Origin: Ephemerocybe angulata
Lineage: Eukaryota > Basidiomycota > Agaricomycetes > Agaricales > Psathyrellaceae
DNA length: 64,000 bases
Assembly (NCBI GenBank): GCA_013368325.1
Contig: JAACJK010000113.1
Location: 496,001-560,000, forward strand
Direction: 5' to 3'
Part shown: positions 11,792-23,800 of the stretch, piece after piece
How positions within the stretch are numbered: position 1 is the stretch's first letter
How the letters are laid out: every line of letters starts with the position of its first letter
Notes under the pieces: model-generated
Databases searched by the model: none
What the model was told of the DNA's origin: nothing
The model's input: only the letters and a program-made list of their open reading frames with translations
Translations under genes and position numbers: made by a program

Positions 11792-12599
11792 TGGGGCCAC
11801 CGGGCGACTTCTAGGGGTGTGCTGGTGAGGGGGTATTGCTGTGGGCGTCGAGGCAGGCGAAGTCGGAATACAGACTTGGGGGTCTCTGCTGAGGATAAGC
11901 GAAGAGAGAAGAAGTAGGAGGAAAGTCAGGACGCGAAGGCTCCGGAGGATTTGGGATTTGTATGATCTCAGTGTTTCTCTTTCACTGTGAAACACCGCAG
12001 TGCGAAAGAGGCATTCCCCCAGTGATCCACGTGCTTAACGCTTCGGCCCTTTCCGCTCTTTTCAAACTCCGACATCGAACGTGCCCCCGCTCTTGCTCCT
12101 CCTCTCCTTCTCCTTACGACATCAAAACCCCAGCCCACCACTTAGGCCACTGCGCTCCCCGCTCCGACGCACGTTGGCCAATGCTCATTCATTGTCACCT
12201 GGTCGTCCTCAACACCTCTCCGATCCCTTTCAGGCCGCCCAAAAACCTCCGTGCTTCTGAGAGACTCATAGCCTGGCGCTCTGCTGGCCGGCACCTTTCG
12301 ACCTCGTCTACCATCAACATTCTCACAATCATATCACCCAGTACTTATCGATACCTGTAATTCGCCGTGCAATCTTCGCTCAATCGGGTCCGTGCTATGA
12401 GGAGATCGGGCACCACTTGCTTTCTTGGGCAGCGTCTGCGGAGCGCTAGTGCAGAAAATCTCCGCGAATTTGGCGCCTTCCCGGGTCCGTCTACTCGGGC
12501 TCCTATCTTACGCCAGCGGGATGTATGACGCCCCTCGAGAGTTCACCTGCACGGATCATCGTGGGTAAATCGCCATGAACCTTGCTCTGCATCGCGCGA
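11792..12599. other. Intergenic, KCS1 upstream region
   Basis: Upstream region and likely 5' UTR of KCS1. Short frames only; none recognised. Confidence 0.4.
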
Positions 12600-13312
12600 C
12601 AGCAGAACTGAGCAGCTAGTATAGCTTTGTACCAACAAATAAGTAGTGGCTCTGCATAGCTATGCACCAGGTGCTCGTTCCGTGTCCATTCATCCGGTCC
12701 TGCTCAGTTCAGCCGCATTCAAGCGCCGTGGCACAGCCGGACTCTTTGCAAAGCGTGGGATTGTCTTTGTAAGCAGGGGCGAGCTCTTGACTGACTCTCC
12801 CAAGTTGCTCCCAAGTTGACTCCCTCCTAGAAGCTTCATTCATTCTCCCCGCATATTTGCTACTCGCTGATCGTGGTCTACATTGCATCCTTTCTTTCTA
12901 TGTGGCTGTACAATACTCAAAGCCTTATGGATTGTGCTGTGAGGCTGTGTGGTGGCAGTGCATATAGAACAATCAATCTCAGTCAGAGAAGGGCAAAAAA
13001 CGAGGAAGCTGTGCAAAGCTGCCATGCCAATACCATGCATGTTTCTGCACGCGGCTGTAAAAGGTATTCTCTGGCCGTCTGCTGCATGATTGTGACCGTG
13101 AATGACTCATGCTAGCCCGAGGCTGTGCGTGCATCATTAATAAGCTGTCTGAGTTTGAACCTTATTTTCAACATATATATACATTGTTTTTGCCATGAGG
13201 TCTTTCTTTCCTCTTGTTTCCAACTCTCACAAAAAGCAAAGTTTTGCTTTTTAAGTTCTAATCTTATAGAGACCCTCTCTGTGGTCTGTATAACAGCGAT
13301 ATAACATTGAAA
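12600..13312. other. CpG-depleted AT-rich block upstream of 13313
   Basis: The texture changes here: few CpG dinucleotides and many TG/CA and AT runs, unlike the CpG-rich genes on both sides. It contains the 14-bp palindrome TGCATAGCTATGCA (12653-12666) and an ATATATATAC run near 13172. The depletion continues into the coding region to about 13880. No open frame of note before 13313. Confidence 0.5.
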
Positions 13313-15016
13313 ATGGCTTTATATACCATTCCTAAATCATGCATGAAGGTAAATAATCGCTTTGTATCATGTAGATTTACTTTTGACCTTCAATTCCTTT
13401 AGCCAATATTCTCCTCAAAGTGCCCTCGATCTATTCGCTGGTCAAGTCCTATCTCACAGATTAGAACTATTCCAGCAAGGCCCAGATCACAAGATACCCT
13501 TGACTCTCATGCTCCTCCTAATCTCAAAATTAAATTAGAAGAGGAAGAAGCTGAAGATTTCGTCTTTGGCCACTCTGATTCTACCTATGTTGCAGATGTG
13601 GAGATGGGTGTGGATAGCCAGGAAGATAGAGATGTATCACCTGCAGAAATCACCCTCATAGAAGTGGATGCCTCTGGCTCAGACAATGAGCAGTCTTTGT
13701 TTGACCACGAGCTCTTTGGCTGGGAGGCCATAGAATCAGCTGAGCAGGCAGCACTGTGGGCAAATCTCAATCCTGGATATGGCATCTTCCCCAGTGTCCC
13801 AACCCTGGAGCCAATCCTTCAAGAACACCAATCATTGGATGAATACTTTGATGAAACCATAGGCCAGTCATTCAAACCACACCGCCCCGGTCATCCATCT
13901 CATTCAGATTTAGGCCAGCCCATCTTTCCCGATCTTGTCATTGGCAATTTGCGCACTCCAACACCTTCGCCCACACCACCAAGGCGGCCCTTATTATCTA
14001 TAGAAACCAACACACCCCAGTTCCATCTCAATGACTCAGTTAAAGGGCCCAGCAGCAAGCCTGCAGCCCCCGCAGCCCCGGTATCACAACCCCACACCAG
14101 CCCCGGCACTACCCATGATACCCCCGCCCCCCATCATGAGCTTACACCATCACCCACATCCCCCGGAGCAACAGACGCCCATAGTTCTAACCGAAACGGA
14201 ACGACACAGCCTCCCCAGACGCGCGTCCACAGCACCCCCAATGGCAACAATAACGACGATGACGAAGATGTGGACATGGATGCTGCGGACCCGCCGTCCT
14301 CGGATTCAGAATCGGAGTCGGAGGGCGAACTTGAGGACGGCGAAATCCCAGAACAGGATGCTGGGCAGGCCCCCACCGAGGGCGCCGTCGGATCGGTCTT
14401 GAAGCACTACATCGCGGGGTTCTTGGAATCGGAGAGCGGGCGCCTGCATTCAGAGCCGATCCAGCGCCATGTTGCGACGACGTCGAGACGGTCCGTGGGG
14501 TCGAGTCGGAGGGGTACGAGGGGAGTTGCCGCAGGCGGCATCAGGAAAACACGCAAGTCGACCAGCATCACTCACCGCACGCATCGCGCAGTCAACCTAC
14601 ACCGGCCCCCCGCACACATCCCATCCATCCTCGCCCGCCCCAGAACCTCCTCGTACCGTGCGACTATCACCCCGAAACAGTTCAGCACCATCCAACCCGG
14701 AACGCACTACGGCCCCCTTCCCATCTCCGTAGTGCATGGATGGCGGAACGAGCTTGAGCGCCTCAAGTATATGTCGACGATGGCTGGTGTCTTCAAGAAT
14801 CCGTCGCAGTACGCAAGCGAGCTGAAATCGGTAGTGTCTCAAATCGAAAGGAACGAGTCGCATCCCATGTTGACGATTGACGTCTTGAAAGAGACGAGGT
14901 TATTGGAGGAGTTGAAAGCGTTTCAACACTCGAGCACGGGCCCGGGTATCAAGTCCCTCAAGCCCATGGTGGTGGGCATCTGCTCCAGATGGAGGAAGCG
15001 GCTTCAGATGTTGTGA
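13313..15016 (+). CDS. TFIIS N-terminal-like domain protein with CpG-poor 5' half
   Basis: Exon 13313-13348 (MALYTIPKSCMK) joins in frame through a GT-AG intron to 13403-15016, giving 549 aa. The start could instead be the internal ATG at 13598, but the frame is open and acidic (LKIKLEEEEAEDFVFGHSD) upstream of it, so I use 13313. The middle is Pro/Ser-rich and acidic (NDDDEDVDMDAADPP, SDSESESEGELEDGE). The C-terminal ~100 residues (HGWRNELERLKYMSTMAG, LTIDVLKETRLLEELKAF, GICSRWRKRLQML) fit the helical TFIIS N-terminal/LW domain of transcription elongation factors, with its typical LLKET and final W-K/R motif. Function beyond a nuclear role is not shown. Codons in the first ~185 residues lack CpG; the rest is CpG-rich. 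Confidence 0.65.
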
Positions 15017-15632
15017 GGGAGTAGGACTCAGGAGAGTGTGGATGGCATTGTGGGGACCACGGTAGTCGTGGTGGTGGGAAGGAAGTATGATGGGAACCCC
15101 GTTACTGCGCCCTTCAACATCATTGATGGGTTTTAGGCGCCGGGTGACTCGCACGCACACGTATGACTAGTCCCCTATCCAACAGTTTTCTATGCTTTCC
15201 TACTTGCTATCCCTGTAACGAGCTTAGTATGTCTATGTTTTATCATCACAGTTCATCGAATTATCCAGGAGCACATGAGCGTATCGTAAGGTAGACCGAC
15301 TTGAAGAGTTCTCAACAACCAAACCAACCGAAGTACACACCAAGCGAGATTCATCCATGAGAAAAGCTTCATGAATATATCCTATGGCGGTCTGAAAGAA
15401 ATTGCATCAATAGTAGTACAAATGATTGAATGAGAGCAAGGGGCGAAAACGAAGGGGGGGAGAAGAAAGACAAAAGTGTACGAGCAAGACACGACTGAGA
15501 CAGCGCATGCCACAGGGAATAAATGAATCCAGGCTAGAAGTCAACTATAAGCAAATACCATAAGTCAAGTCTATATAGATACGCAACCTCCGAATCGTCT
15601 GTTTGTAAACCTCGGTCCAGATCGAGCTATCA
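15017..15632. other. Intergenic, convergent 3' ends
   Basis: Between the stops of the TFIIS-N-like gene and FHL1. Likely 3' UTRs; no gene seen. Confidence 0.4.
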
Positions 15633-17968
15633 TCATGTAGCGATGGCCAAAGCCGGGGGACTGCCGGTATCCAGCTTCCGCCGTTTCATCGCAGGCCCTT
15701 CGTCTTCCGAATCGTCGACGATGATCAATGGGGATCCTGGGTCAGCCATGCCAGGGTCCCCACCGTTCGGCGGAGGAATCCCGAATGGCTGGGTCGTCCC
15801 ATACGCCGAGGGCGGCGGTGGCGGAGGATGATTAGGCGCGGGGGTTGCAGAGCCAGATAAGCCCGGAGTTGGCGTCGCGGACTCAACAGCAGAAGTCCCC
15901 GGGACCGGTCCACCGCGATTCGTCAGAGGTGTATTCGTGAATGGAGCAGTCGGTGGCGACTTCTTCGCCTTGGGTTTCCGATTCGCCCGATCCTTGTTCC
16001 GCCCCTTCGCACGTCGTTCCTTCAATGCTTTGACCATGTGCTGCGTCAACACGGCCAAGGCCGCCCGGGCACCCATTCGCTCAATCTCCAACAATCTTTC
16101 CTTCGTAAGGCCGGAAAAGACATTCGGGTCGAGGATAAGCGTTCGTTCATGCAACACCATGTAACCTTCCTTGGCTGAGTTGTTTGGCTGGCCAGGGGTA
16201 TAGTCGGGATGTGAAGGGGGTATAACGCCAAGGACGATTGGGATAACGACATCAGGCACGACACCTTGAGCCGGAGCAGATTGCGAAAGAGCTGCAGTAG
16301 GAGGAGGGTTCGATGGAAGCGCTTGAGGTGATGGTCCCTCTCCAGGTGCCTGAACAGGTACTGGTTTCGGAGGAACTGACGGAACGGAGAGCGGAGGAGA
16401 GGCCATGGCTGTCGGAGCTGGAGGTGTGCCAGACGCCGAGGGATGAAGATTCCAGTGCGTCAGTGGTGTGTAAGGGTTTACTGAGCTAACTGTCGAGGAC
16501 GTAGCATATTGAGTCTGTTGCGAAGGTTTAGAGTCCGTCGCCTGCTGGGCAGATGGATACGGGAACACGCCAGTCGCAGCACTGTTAGTTACAGTCGGCG
16601 GTGTAGTTGTCGGTTGAGATGTTGACGTGGAGGTCAATGCCGTCTTGAATGCCAAGGGTGCTGACGTTAACGGTGGAGGCAAAGGGGTGCCTTTGAGATC
16701 TCCTTTGATGCTACGCCGCAGAGGTGGTTCCAGAAGGGCTGACTTGTCTTTCTTGCGATTAGGCTTGATGGCGGCGACGTCCTTGGAGCCAGAAGCAGCT
16801 GCTTGGGCAGCTGCCTGGGCCTTGCTCTCCTGTTCCCCCAGTGCCTGGGCGTACTTTTCATCAACAGACCAGAAAAAGCCCTTGCCTCGATCACCGCCGC
16901 AACGCTCCATCTTCAAAAACGCTCGTCCTGAAGACAGATTGTGCCGGACAGAGCTCTGATAAGGGACGACGTGAGAAGAGCTCGAAGAACAGCATATATC
17001 CGAAGCAACTCACCATCCATGCACCGTCTGCATACCGATAGTATTCGTGTGTATTCATAATCCATGTGCAAATCTCTTGAAGCGTCGCCTTTCCACCGAT
17101 ATCCTTAATTGCTCTGTATATGAGCTGAGCATAAGTGAAAGGAGGCTTGGGTGGCATGTCTTCGGGCTTTGGGCGAATGATGGGCGGGGGCGGCTCGACC
17201 TCGCCCTTCTTCCGCTTCTTTGCGTTCGCTTTGTTCGACTTGCCTATCGAGTTCGAGTTTGGCAGTTCCGGCGGAGGCTCTATCTTGGGTAGAGGGCGAA
17301 CCGGAGGCTCCGGGGTTGGAGGGAGGGGCTTAACATCGAGAATGGGCGAGTGAGAAGGTTGTGACGAGGGTGGCGATATAGAGGTGATGTCGACGGAAGG
17401 CGAGCGGGCTCGATGTGCGGAAGACTGGGCGGACTGTGAGCTGGGCGAGGGTGTGTCTTCTGGGGCTGGCGGGGGAGGTAGGACAAAGTGGAAGGTGCGA
17501 GACGCGATTTGTATCTGGGACCTGCAAACGGTGCTTTCGTGTCAGGAACGGGCGTGTTAGATTATAGGGGTGGCTGACAGCGCACCTTTCTCCCAGTGGT
17601 GCCCGAGTGCCAGCGCCAGACCAGACGCCGTCGACCCAAGCGCCGTTGCGGCCAATGACTACAAGGACGAAACGGTCCTCCTCCTGGTCGTACTCGATCT
17701 TCGCATGGAGGCGCGATACGCTCTTGAGGGCGCCGAGGTCGACGTCGACGGTGTGCTGCTCTGCGGTGGAGGAGGTTGCAGCATTTGGATTTGGGGAACA
17801 TCGCCTGCCGATGGTAATGGAAAGGGTCTGGATGTAGAAGGTGAAGTGGGGAAAGACGAGGGAGTAGTAGGCGGATATCTTGTCCTGGAGCGGCGGGGTC
17901 TGCGCATGTTCTGTAGCGTGGTCGTCGTTTGCTGCGCTCGGGGAGTGGGAGCGGGTGCGGGTATCCAT
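15633..17968 (-). CDS. FHL1: FHA and forkhead domain transcription factor (Fhl1-like)
   Basis: Exons 17586-17968, 17014-17521 and 15633-16955 join to 737 aa. Residues ~25-130 form an FHA domain (SITIGRR, SRLHAKIEYDQEEDRFVLVV, GRNGAWVDG), a phosphothreonine-binding fold. A forkhead DNA-binding domain follows at ~250-330 (PPKPPFTYAQLIYRAIKDIG, then HEYYRYADGAWM joined across an intron to SSVRHNLSSGRAFLKMERCG and GKGFFWSVDE). This FHA-then-forkhead order is that of yeast Fhl1, which controls ribosomal-protein genes with Ifh1. The Pro/Thr/Gln-rich C-terminus is disordered. An ATG at 18031 would add 21 residues, but it lies only 57 bases from the divergent MTP18 start, so 17968 is preferred. Confidence 0.88.
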
Positions 17969-18088
17969 CCTGGCTGGGATTGTGGTTTCGGGAGAACAAC
18001 TGAGGCGACGAGACTCCTGCCTCCCATTCACAAAACGTCACGTGCTGGCCCTCTTTTGCCGCCGCCGCGCGACTCTCGGCAACGGACA

Positions 18089-18868
18089 ATGGCATCCTCT
18101 TCCGAAATTACACTCAAGGCTGCAGAAGACAAGGTGGACCAGCTCGCGGAGGACAATGTCGACTCTGTCGACTCGGACGTCCGATACTTCGCATACGGTG
18201 CACGTCTGAGGACCGCCCTCAGGGCTGGCACCCGTTATGTCGCCTATGTACGTCCCCCGCTACCCAATCAACGATACCCCATTTACAGGACCCCAGACCA
18301 GCGATATCGGCGAGGCATTCAGGCCTGTAGTCCCTCCATGGGTTGTCACCGCAGCGTATGGCGTTTCCTGGCTCTATCTCTCTGGGTATGTTTCTATTAC
18401 TCTGTCCAAACTGTCCAAAGGTCACTCACTCTGGGCTGCAGCGACGTCGGGTACGAAACGTACAAGGCTCATCACCGCGGACCCACCCCCATTGAAGCCG
18501 CCAACTTCTCAGAGCCCACCAGGCTGGCTATCTCCGCCGTGCAGCGCGCTACCTTCCAGTCCATTGCATCCATGTGAGCGTTCCCCCGGGTTATCTGACG
18601 TCGATCCTGACGTTCATCTCGCAGGGCCCTTCCGGCGTTCACCATACACACAATTGTCGCCCAGTCGAAGAAGGCATTCGTTAATGCGAAGAACCCTCGT
18701 ATCAAAACCTGGGGACCGACAGTGACCGGTCTTGCCGTTGTCCCTGCTCTCCCGTATTTGTTCGATCATCCCGTTGAGCAAGCGACGGACAGGGCCTTTG
18801 ACTGGATCCGCGAGAAACTCATCGAGCGGAATGTCACCAAGGTTGGCAAGGGTGACAAAGAGTTGTGA
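18089..18868 (+). CDS. MTP18: Mitochondrial fission process protein (Mtp18/MTFP1 family)
   Basis: Exons 18089-18247, 18297-18385, 18442-18573 and 18625-18868 give 207 aa. The protein reads VDSDVRYFAYGARLRTAL, YTSDIGEAFRPVVPPWVV and AAYGVSWLYLSGDVGYETYK, then VPALPYLFDHPVEQATDRA, all matching the MTP18 family, an inner-membrane protein needed for mitochondrial fission and shape. Four weak hydrophobic helices fit a membrane protein. It shares a promoter of about 120 bases with FHL1 on the other strand. Intron 1 ends at CCCCAG (18296), not at the earlier ACAG, because only that keeps the conserved TSDIGEAFRP frame. Confidence 0.88.
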
Positions 18869-18939
18869 TACCCTAGATCTTAGAGCTTAGAGGATGGTTG
18901 CTAATATCGTCTGTATATCTATTTTAATGCGATGCAACA

Positions 18940-20545
18940 CTACAGGATCGTCTTTCCAAGAGCGAGAGGTATGGAGCTGATACTGCTCGGGGGAATCAAT
19001 CCGACTTCTGTAACCACTGCTGTGATAAAGTTGGGGGGTGTGAGGTCGTAAAGAGGGTTCAATACTTCCAGTCCGGGCTCGGACGTCGGTGTAGGTGTTG
19101 AACCGTGAGGCTGCACTGTGTGTGCGGGTGCTATGCAAGCGCTGGATCAGTCAATCTAATCAGTTAGACCTCCGAGGCCACTCACCAAGTTCGTTCTTGC
19201 CAAACCCATCCACAAGGATTCCTTCGCTGAATTTACACGTCTCGCAGCAGACCACAACTGGTACGTTACGTTGCTTGGCCATCATCGAGACCAAGGCGGT
19301 TCCTGCACGCGAAAACACTGCGCCATTCGAGTATATCGAATGTGCGCCAATGAACACCGTTGTTACTTCAGTGAGGAGTGACGGAAGGGCGGGGAGAAGA
19401 GCGTATGTGCATGGAATAGGGTCCGGTCCGCTGGTCAATGACCTCAAGAGTGCCTTTCCTGTAGACACCGTCAATACATTCTGGACATCTTTGGTAGAAC
19501 TTGGACAAACCTTCGAGGAGCGGCCGGGAATCGACAACAATGACGGAGAACTTCTTTCCTTCGGATCTCGCTCGAAGCAGCACCTTTTCGACCACGGAGG
19601 ATCTTAGAACCTGTTTAGTTTCTCAGATCCAATGTGATAGCATCCCCATGTACCTCGCATACGTCAGGATGACGTCCCCTTCCTTAATCTTTCTTCCCGC
19701 TGACTCTTGAATGACCTCGTCGGCCATGATAATTCGATCTTGAATGTAGTCATCGATCTTTTTGCACAAGACGTCTTTGGCCTGAAGGGTGACACGTTAT
19801 AAGTGAAGAGTATGTGGAATTTGATAAGAACATGCCTCTTGCTCAACGAGGTCAATGTCGGAATTACTGATTTCGAGTTTAAGTTGTCGGATTGCATTTC
19901 CCATCGAAACGGACATCGGTCGTGCAGCAACAAGATGCGTGATTTGAGGGGAAAGATGGGTCATGAGATGGCGAGAGAGGGTACTATTGGGAGGTGTGGT
20001 GTAGTCTTGAATAACCTGCCCACGACAATAGTTCAGCATGAAGCGATCCCAGGCGAATCTAGAGAATCACTCACGTTTTTGAACGCGGTAAGGGTCGCGA
20101 TACATCTCGCGTTCGCCCCGCATATCTTAAACTCGGAGAACGAGAGACCAAGCCTGACCACGGCTGGGTGGATGTCACCTTTCACGGTGTGTCCGATGGG
20201 TTTGGGCAGACCAAAGTGGGTAAATATCCGCGGACCCCGCTTTCCAGCTCCCTCCTCCGGGATCGCATGGCCAAGTTCTTTACTTGTCAACACAGATTGT
20301 TTCGCGGGTCCAGCCTCGCCAGCCTTCTTCGCAGGCGCTTGAGCTCCCTTGGTCTTGGCTGCTGAGCCACCCGCGCCGCCTTTAGGAGCTTCAGCTTTCG
20401 CCGCTGCCTTTGCTGCTCTCTGCTTTTCTTGGAGTTCTCTACGTTCGGCCTTGGTCATAGACTTTTGAGATGGCTGGCCAGCAGGTTTTGGAGCGGCTGC
20501 GCCAGGCTGTTGAGTGGGAAGTGTCGTTTCTTGCTTGTCCGGCAT
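18940..20545 (-). CDS. GCD2: Translation initiation factor eIF2B subunit delta
   Basis: Regulatory subunit of the guanine nucleotide exchange factor that recycles eIF2-GDP. Exons 20075-20545, 19836-20015, 19654-19781, 19511-19602, 19186-19458 and 18940-19130 give 444 aa, with a Lys/Ala-rich N-terminus typical of delta. Family signatures include HPAVVRLGLSFSEFKI, NARCIATLTAFKNVI, DYTTPPNSTLSRHLM, LTYARSSVVEKVLL, VIVVDSRPLLEGK, VFIGAHSIYSNGAVFSRAGT and VVCCETCKFSE, ending NPLYDLTPPNFI and EVGLIPPSSI. The second intron (19782-19835) begins GC instead of GT: the exon ends at GAG and the intron starts GCATGT. No GT donor nearby keeps the frame. Confidence 0.92.
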
Positions 20546-20816
20546 AATCGAGTAGTCGGGAGAGGGTTAATTAGACAATAATACGAGCAAGAGATGGTCT
20601 TGACTCGATTGATGCATCTAATCGCCCAAACCAAGATAAGATTCAAGCCATCAATGCATCACACGTGACACGGGCCAGTCATTCAAGCGAGGCAACGCCA
20701 ACTCGGGTTTGCCGAAAACTCTTTCCACCTCCACCTCCATTACGCACGGAGGTCGCTGTCCGAAGGACTCATCTTAAGCCGTTTTCTATTGCATTCCCAC
20801 TCTTTTGTAGTATACT

Positions 20817-23800
20817 ATGGTGAGTCTGACCCCCGAAAACCCTTCGAGCACGACTGACGAGGCTTCACAGGGTGTTCCAGCGCTGTTCCGATGGCTTAGC
20901 AAGAAGTACCCAAAGATTAGTGCGTTAGGTCCCCCTCTCTACTGCCTGCTGTCAGTGCTCAGACCACCGCCCTTCAGTTTATCCCGTTGAGGAGGAAGAA
21001 GAACTCAGCGTTCAGGACGAAAATGACGAACCAGTTACGATCCCTATTAATATGTCTAATGACAACCCAAACGGCATCGAATTCGACAACTTGTACCTCG
21101 ACATGAATGGAATTGTGCGCCCCCCTGGTCCCCTTTACTTCTCTATGCTAATAACGTCGTGCTGCAGGTCCATCCTTGTACCCATCCGGAAGGGAAGGTA
21201 ATGACGCCGTGTTTCTCCCGCAGCGCCGAACACATGCTGACTCTGCTCCTCTACAGCCCGCCCCGGAGACTGAAGAGGAGATGATGCTTGAGGTGTTCAA
21301 GTACACCGAGCGGGTGGTCAACATGATTCGACCGAGGAAGCTGCTCTTCATGGCCATTGGTGTGTTTTACTCCACCCTCACTCGTCCTGCTTTCTCACCT
21401 TGCTTGATTTTAGACGGTGTCGCCCCTCGTGCGAAAATGAACCAGCAGCGCTCACGTCGTTTCCGAGCAGCACAGGAGGCCAAGGAAAAGGAAGAGGCGC
21501 ACAAGGAGGCCGTTGCGATGTGGGAAGGTCCGTGACGCATTTCTCTTCCGGTCTGCGCCCCGTTGACATGTTTGATTTTTAGCTATGGGAAAGAAGGTCT
21601 CTGACGACGAGAAAGAAAAGAAGGCCTGGGACTCAAACGCGATTACCCCTGGTACACCATTCATGGCCCTGCTGGCTTCGTCCTTGCGATACTGGGTGGT
21701 CCAGAAAATGAACAATGATCCTGGTTGGCAGAAGGTTAGTGTCCTTAACATGCTACATGACATATGTGCTAAACCTTTCCTGGCTTCTTGCAGATGCAAG
21801 TCATCATTTCCGATGCCTCTGTCGCTGGTGAAGGTGAACATAAAATCATGGACTTCATCCGTCGTCAACGGAGTAACCCGAGTTACAACCCCAACACCAA
21901 GCATGTTATTTACGGCCTCGTGAGTCAAACCAATTCCTAGTCATATAGCCAAGCTAAACTCGAGATTAGGACGCCGATCTCATCATGCTTGCCCTTGCTA
22001 CCCACGAACCTCATTTTCGAGTACTTAGGGAAGACGTCTTTGCCAACGATAAGAGTTCTACAGCATGTCGGATGTGTGGTCAAGAGGGTCACTACGCGGC
22101 CCAGTGCACTGGAACCAAAGCGGAAATCGAAAAGAAACCCCCTGCTGAGAAAAAGCCATTCATTTTTCTCGATGTTGCGGTCTTGCGCGAATATCTTGAA
22201 GTTGAATTGGATGTTCCAGGCACCAAGTTCGATCTGGAAAGAGCTATAGATGACTGGGTTCTCTTGATTTTCTTTGTTGGCAATGATTTCCTTCCCCACC
22301 TACCCTCCCTCGAGATTCGAGAAGGCGCGATCGACACTCTTCTAAAGATTTGGAAACAAGAACTCCCTCGGATGGGTGGCTATCTCGCGGAGCATGGCAA
22401 TCTGAATTTGGAGCGAGCCCAGATTATCCTTGAGGGTCTCGCTAAGCGTGAAGACGATATCTTCCGTCGACGGCGTGAAGGTCCGTTTCATATCATTGAA
22501 CATTGCGCGAAATTATAGCTCTTAACACACTTGGTTCAACTGTAGCTTCGGAGAGGCAGGACCAGAATGCCAAGCGCCGCAAAATCGAACAGCAGAAGTT
22601 CGCGAGCGGCCCTGGCGCTGCGCTCGCCCTCACAGAGCCCACCACGAGCCTCCGCCCGCCCATCCCCGAGCGCCCTCGCCCAGCTGAAAACGACTTCGCA
22701 GCTAATGCGGAGGCGATGGGCCTCGGAAGCGTCGCGAAGCCTGTGGCCGAGCAGAACGTCCCGCAGGCCGTCCAGGCATGGGGTGGCTCGAACCGCGATG
22801 TCGTGGCCAACAGGCGTGCTATTCGCATGGCGAACATGAGCGCCGCTGAGCTTCTTAAGGCTGAGCTGGCTGGCTTGTCGCCTGTCAAGCCTGCCGGTAA
22901 AGACGAGAAGGCGGCGGAGGACAAGACTACGAACGGTGGTGAGGCGCCAGATGCGAAAGACGGAGACGCCATGGACGGAGTGGTGGATGGAGTGGTGGTC
23001 GCGAATGGGAACTTGGAAGGAGACGCTACTATGGGCGCTCCTTCCAGTGGCCAGGAGGTTGAATCCGATGCAATCCTTGGCGATATCGAGGCTGACGATG
23101 ATGTCGCCATTGACACTGATGTCACCGAGGAATCCCTCGCTGGCGCGAAGAGAAGCTTTGAGGAGGGTCCTGGGTCGATCACTCCCGTGGAGGAGGACAT
23201 CGTTGTCGTTCCAGAGGAGGATGACGACGACGGAGCTACGACTCCTCCTCCGAACCCTCTTGCGCTCAAGAAGAACGCCGATGGTTCCGTGGAACAGGAA
23301 GATGTCGTCAAGTACGTTTGAGATTCAAACATGTTCGTTCAATGTGCTAATTTCATTTGCAGACTGTGGGAACCCGGCTACGCAGACCGATACTATCGCT
23401 CGAAGTTTGGCGTAGAGCCGAAGGACTTGGCCTTCAGGAAGGAGTAGGTTTGAAATTGTATCTGCTGGACGCATAACACTGACTTCATCCGTAGGGTTGC
23501 ACTTCGTTATGTTGAAGGTTTGGCATGGGTGCTTCATTACTACTACCAGGGGGTACGTGCGAACACTCGAGAGGTGGTGATTAGTTGACTAACCGTAAGA
23601 AAAGACACCCTCTTGGCATTGGTATTACCCTTACCATTTCGCCCCTTTTGCGGCGGACTTCAGGGACGTTGCGAAGATGCACATTCACTTCGACCTGGGG
23701 AAACCTTTCAGGCCGTATGAACAGTTGATGGGCGTCTTCCCCGCAGCCAGGTGAGTTTGTAGTCAACCTTGTCAGTTAGTATTCTAATGGCTATCCGTAT

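Noticed and set aside
11792..11995. N-terminal extension of KCS1 from the ATG at 11995
   Set aside because: Would add a Leu-rich hydrophobic segment unlike IP6 kinases; more likely 5' UTR, though it cannot be excluded.
12653..12666. Palindrome TGCATAGCTATGCA
   Set aside because: Fourteen bases is within chance for an AT-rich kilobase and nothing pairs with it nearby.
22493..23332. 279-codon open frame on the minus strand
   Set aside because: It is antisense to the RAT1 linker exon and is a Ser/Ala-rich shadow of its GC-rich codons; no domain or splice support.
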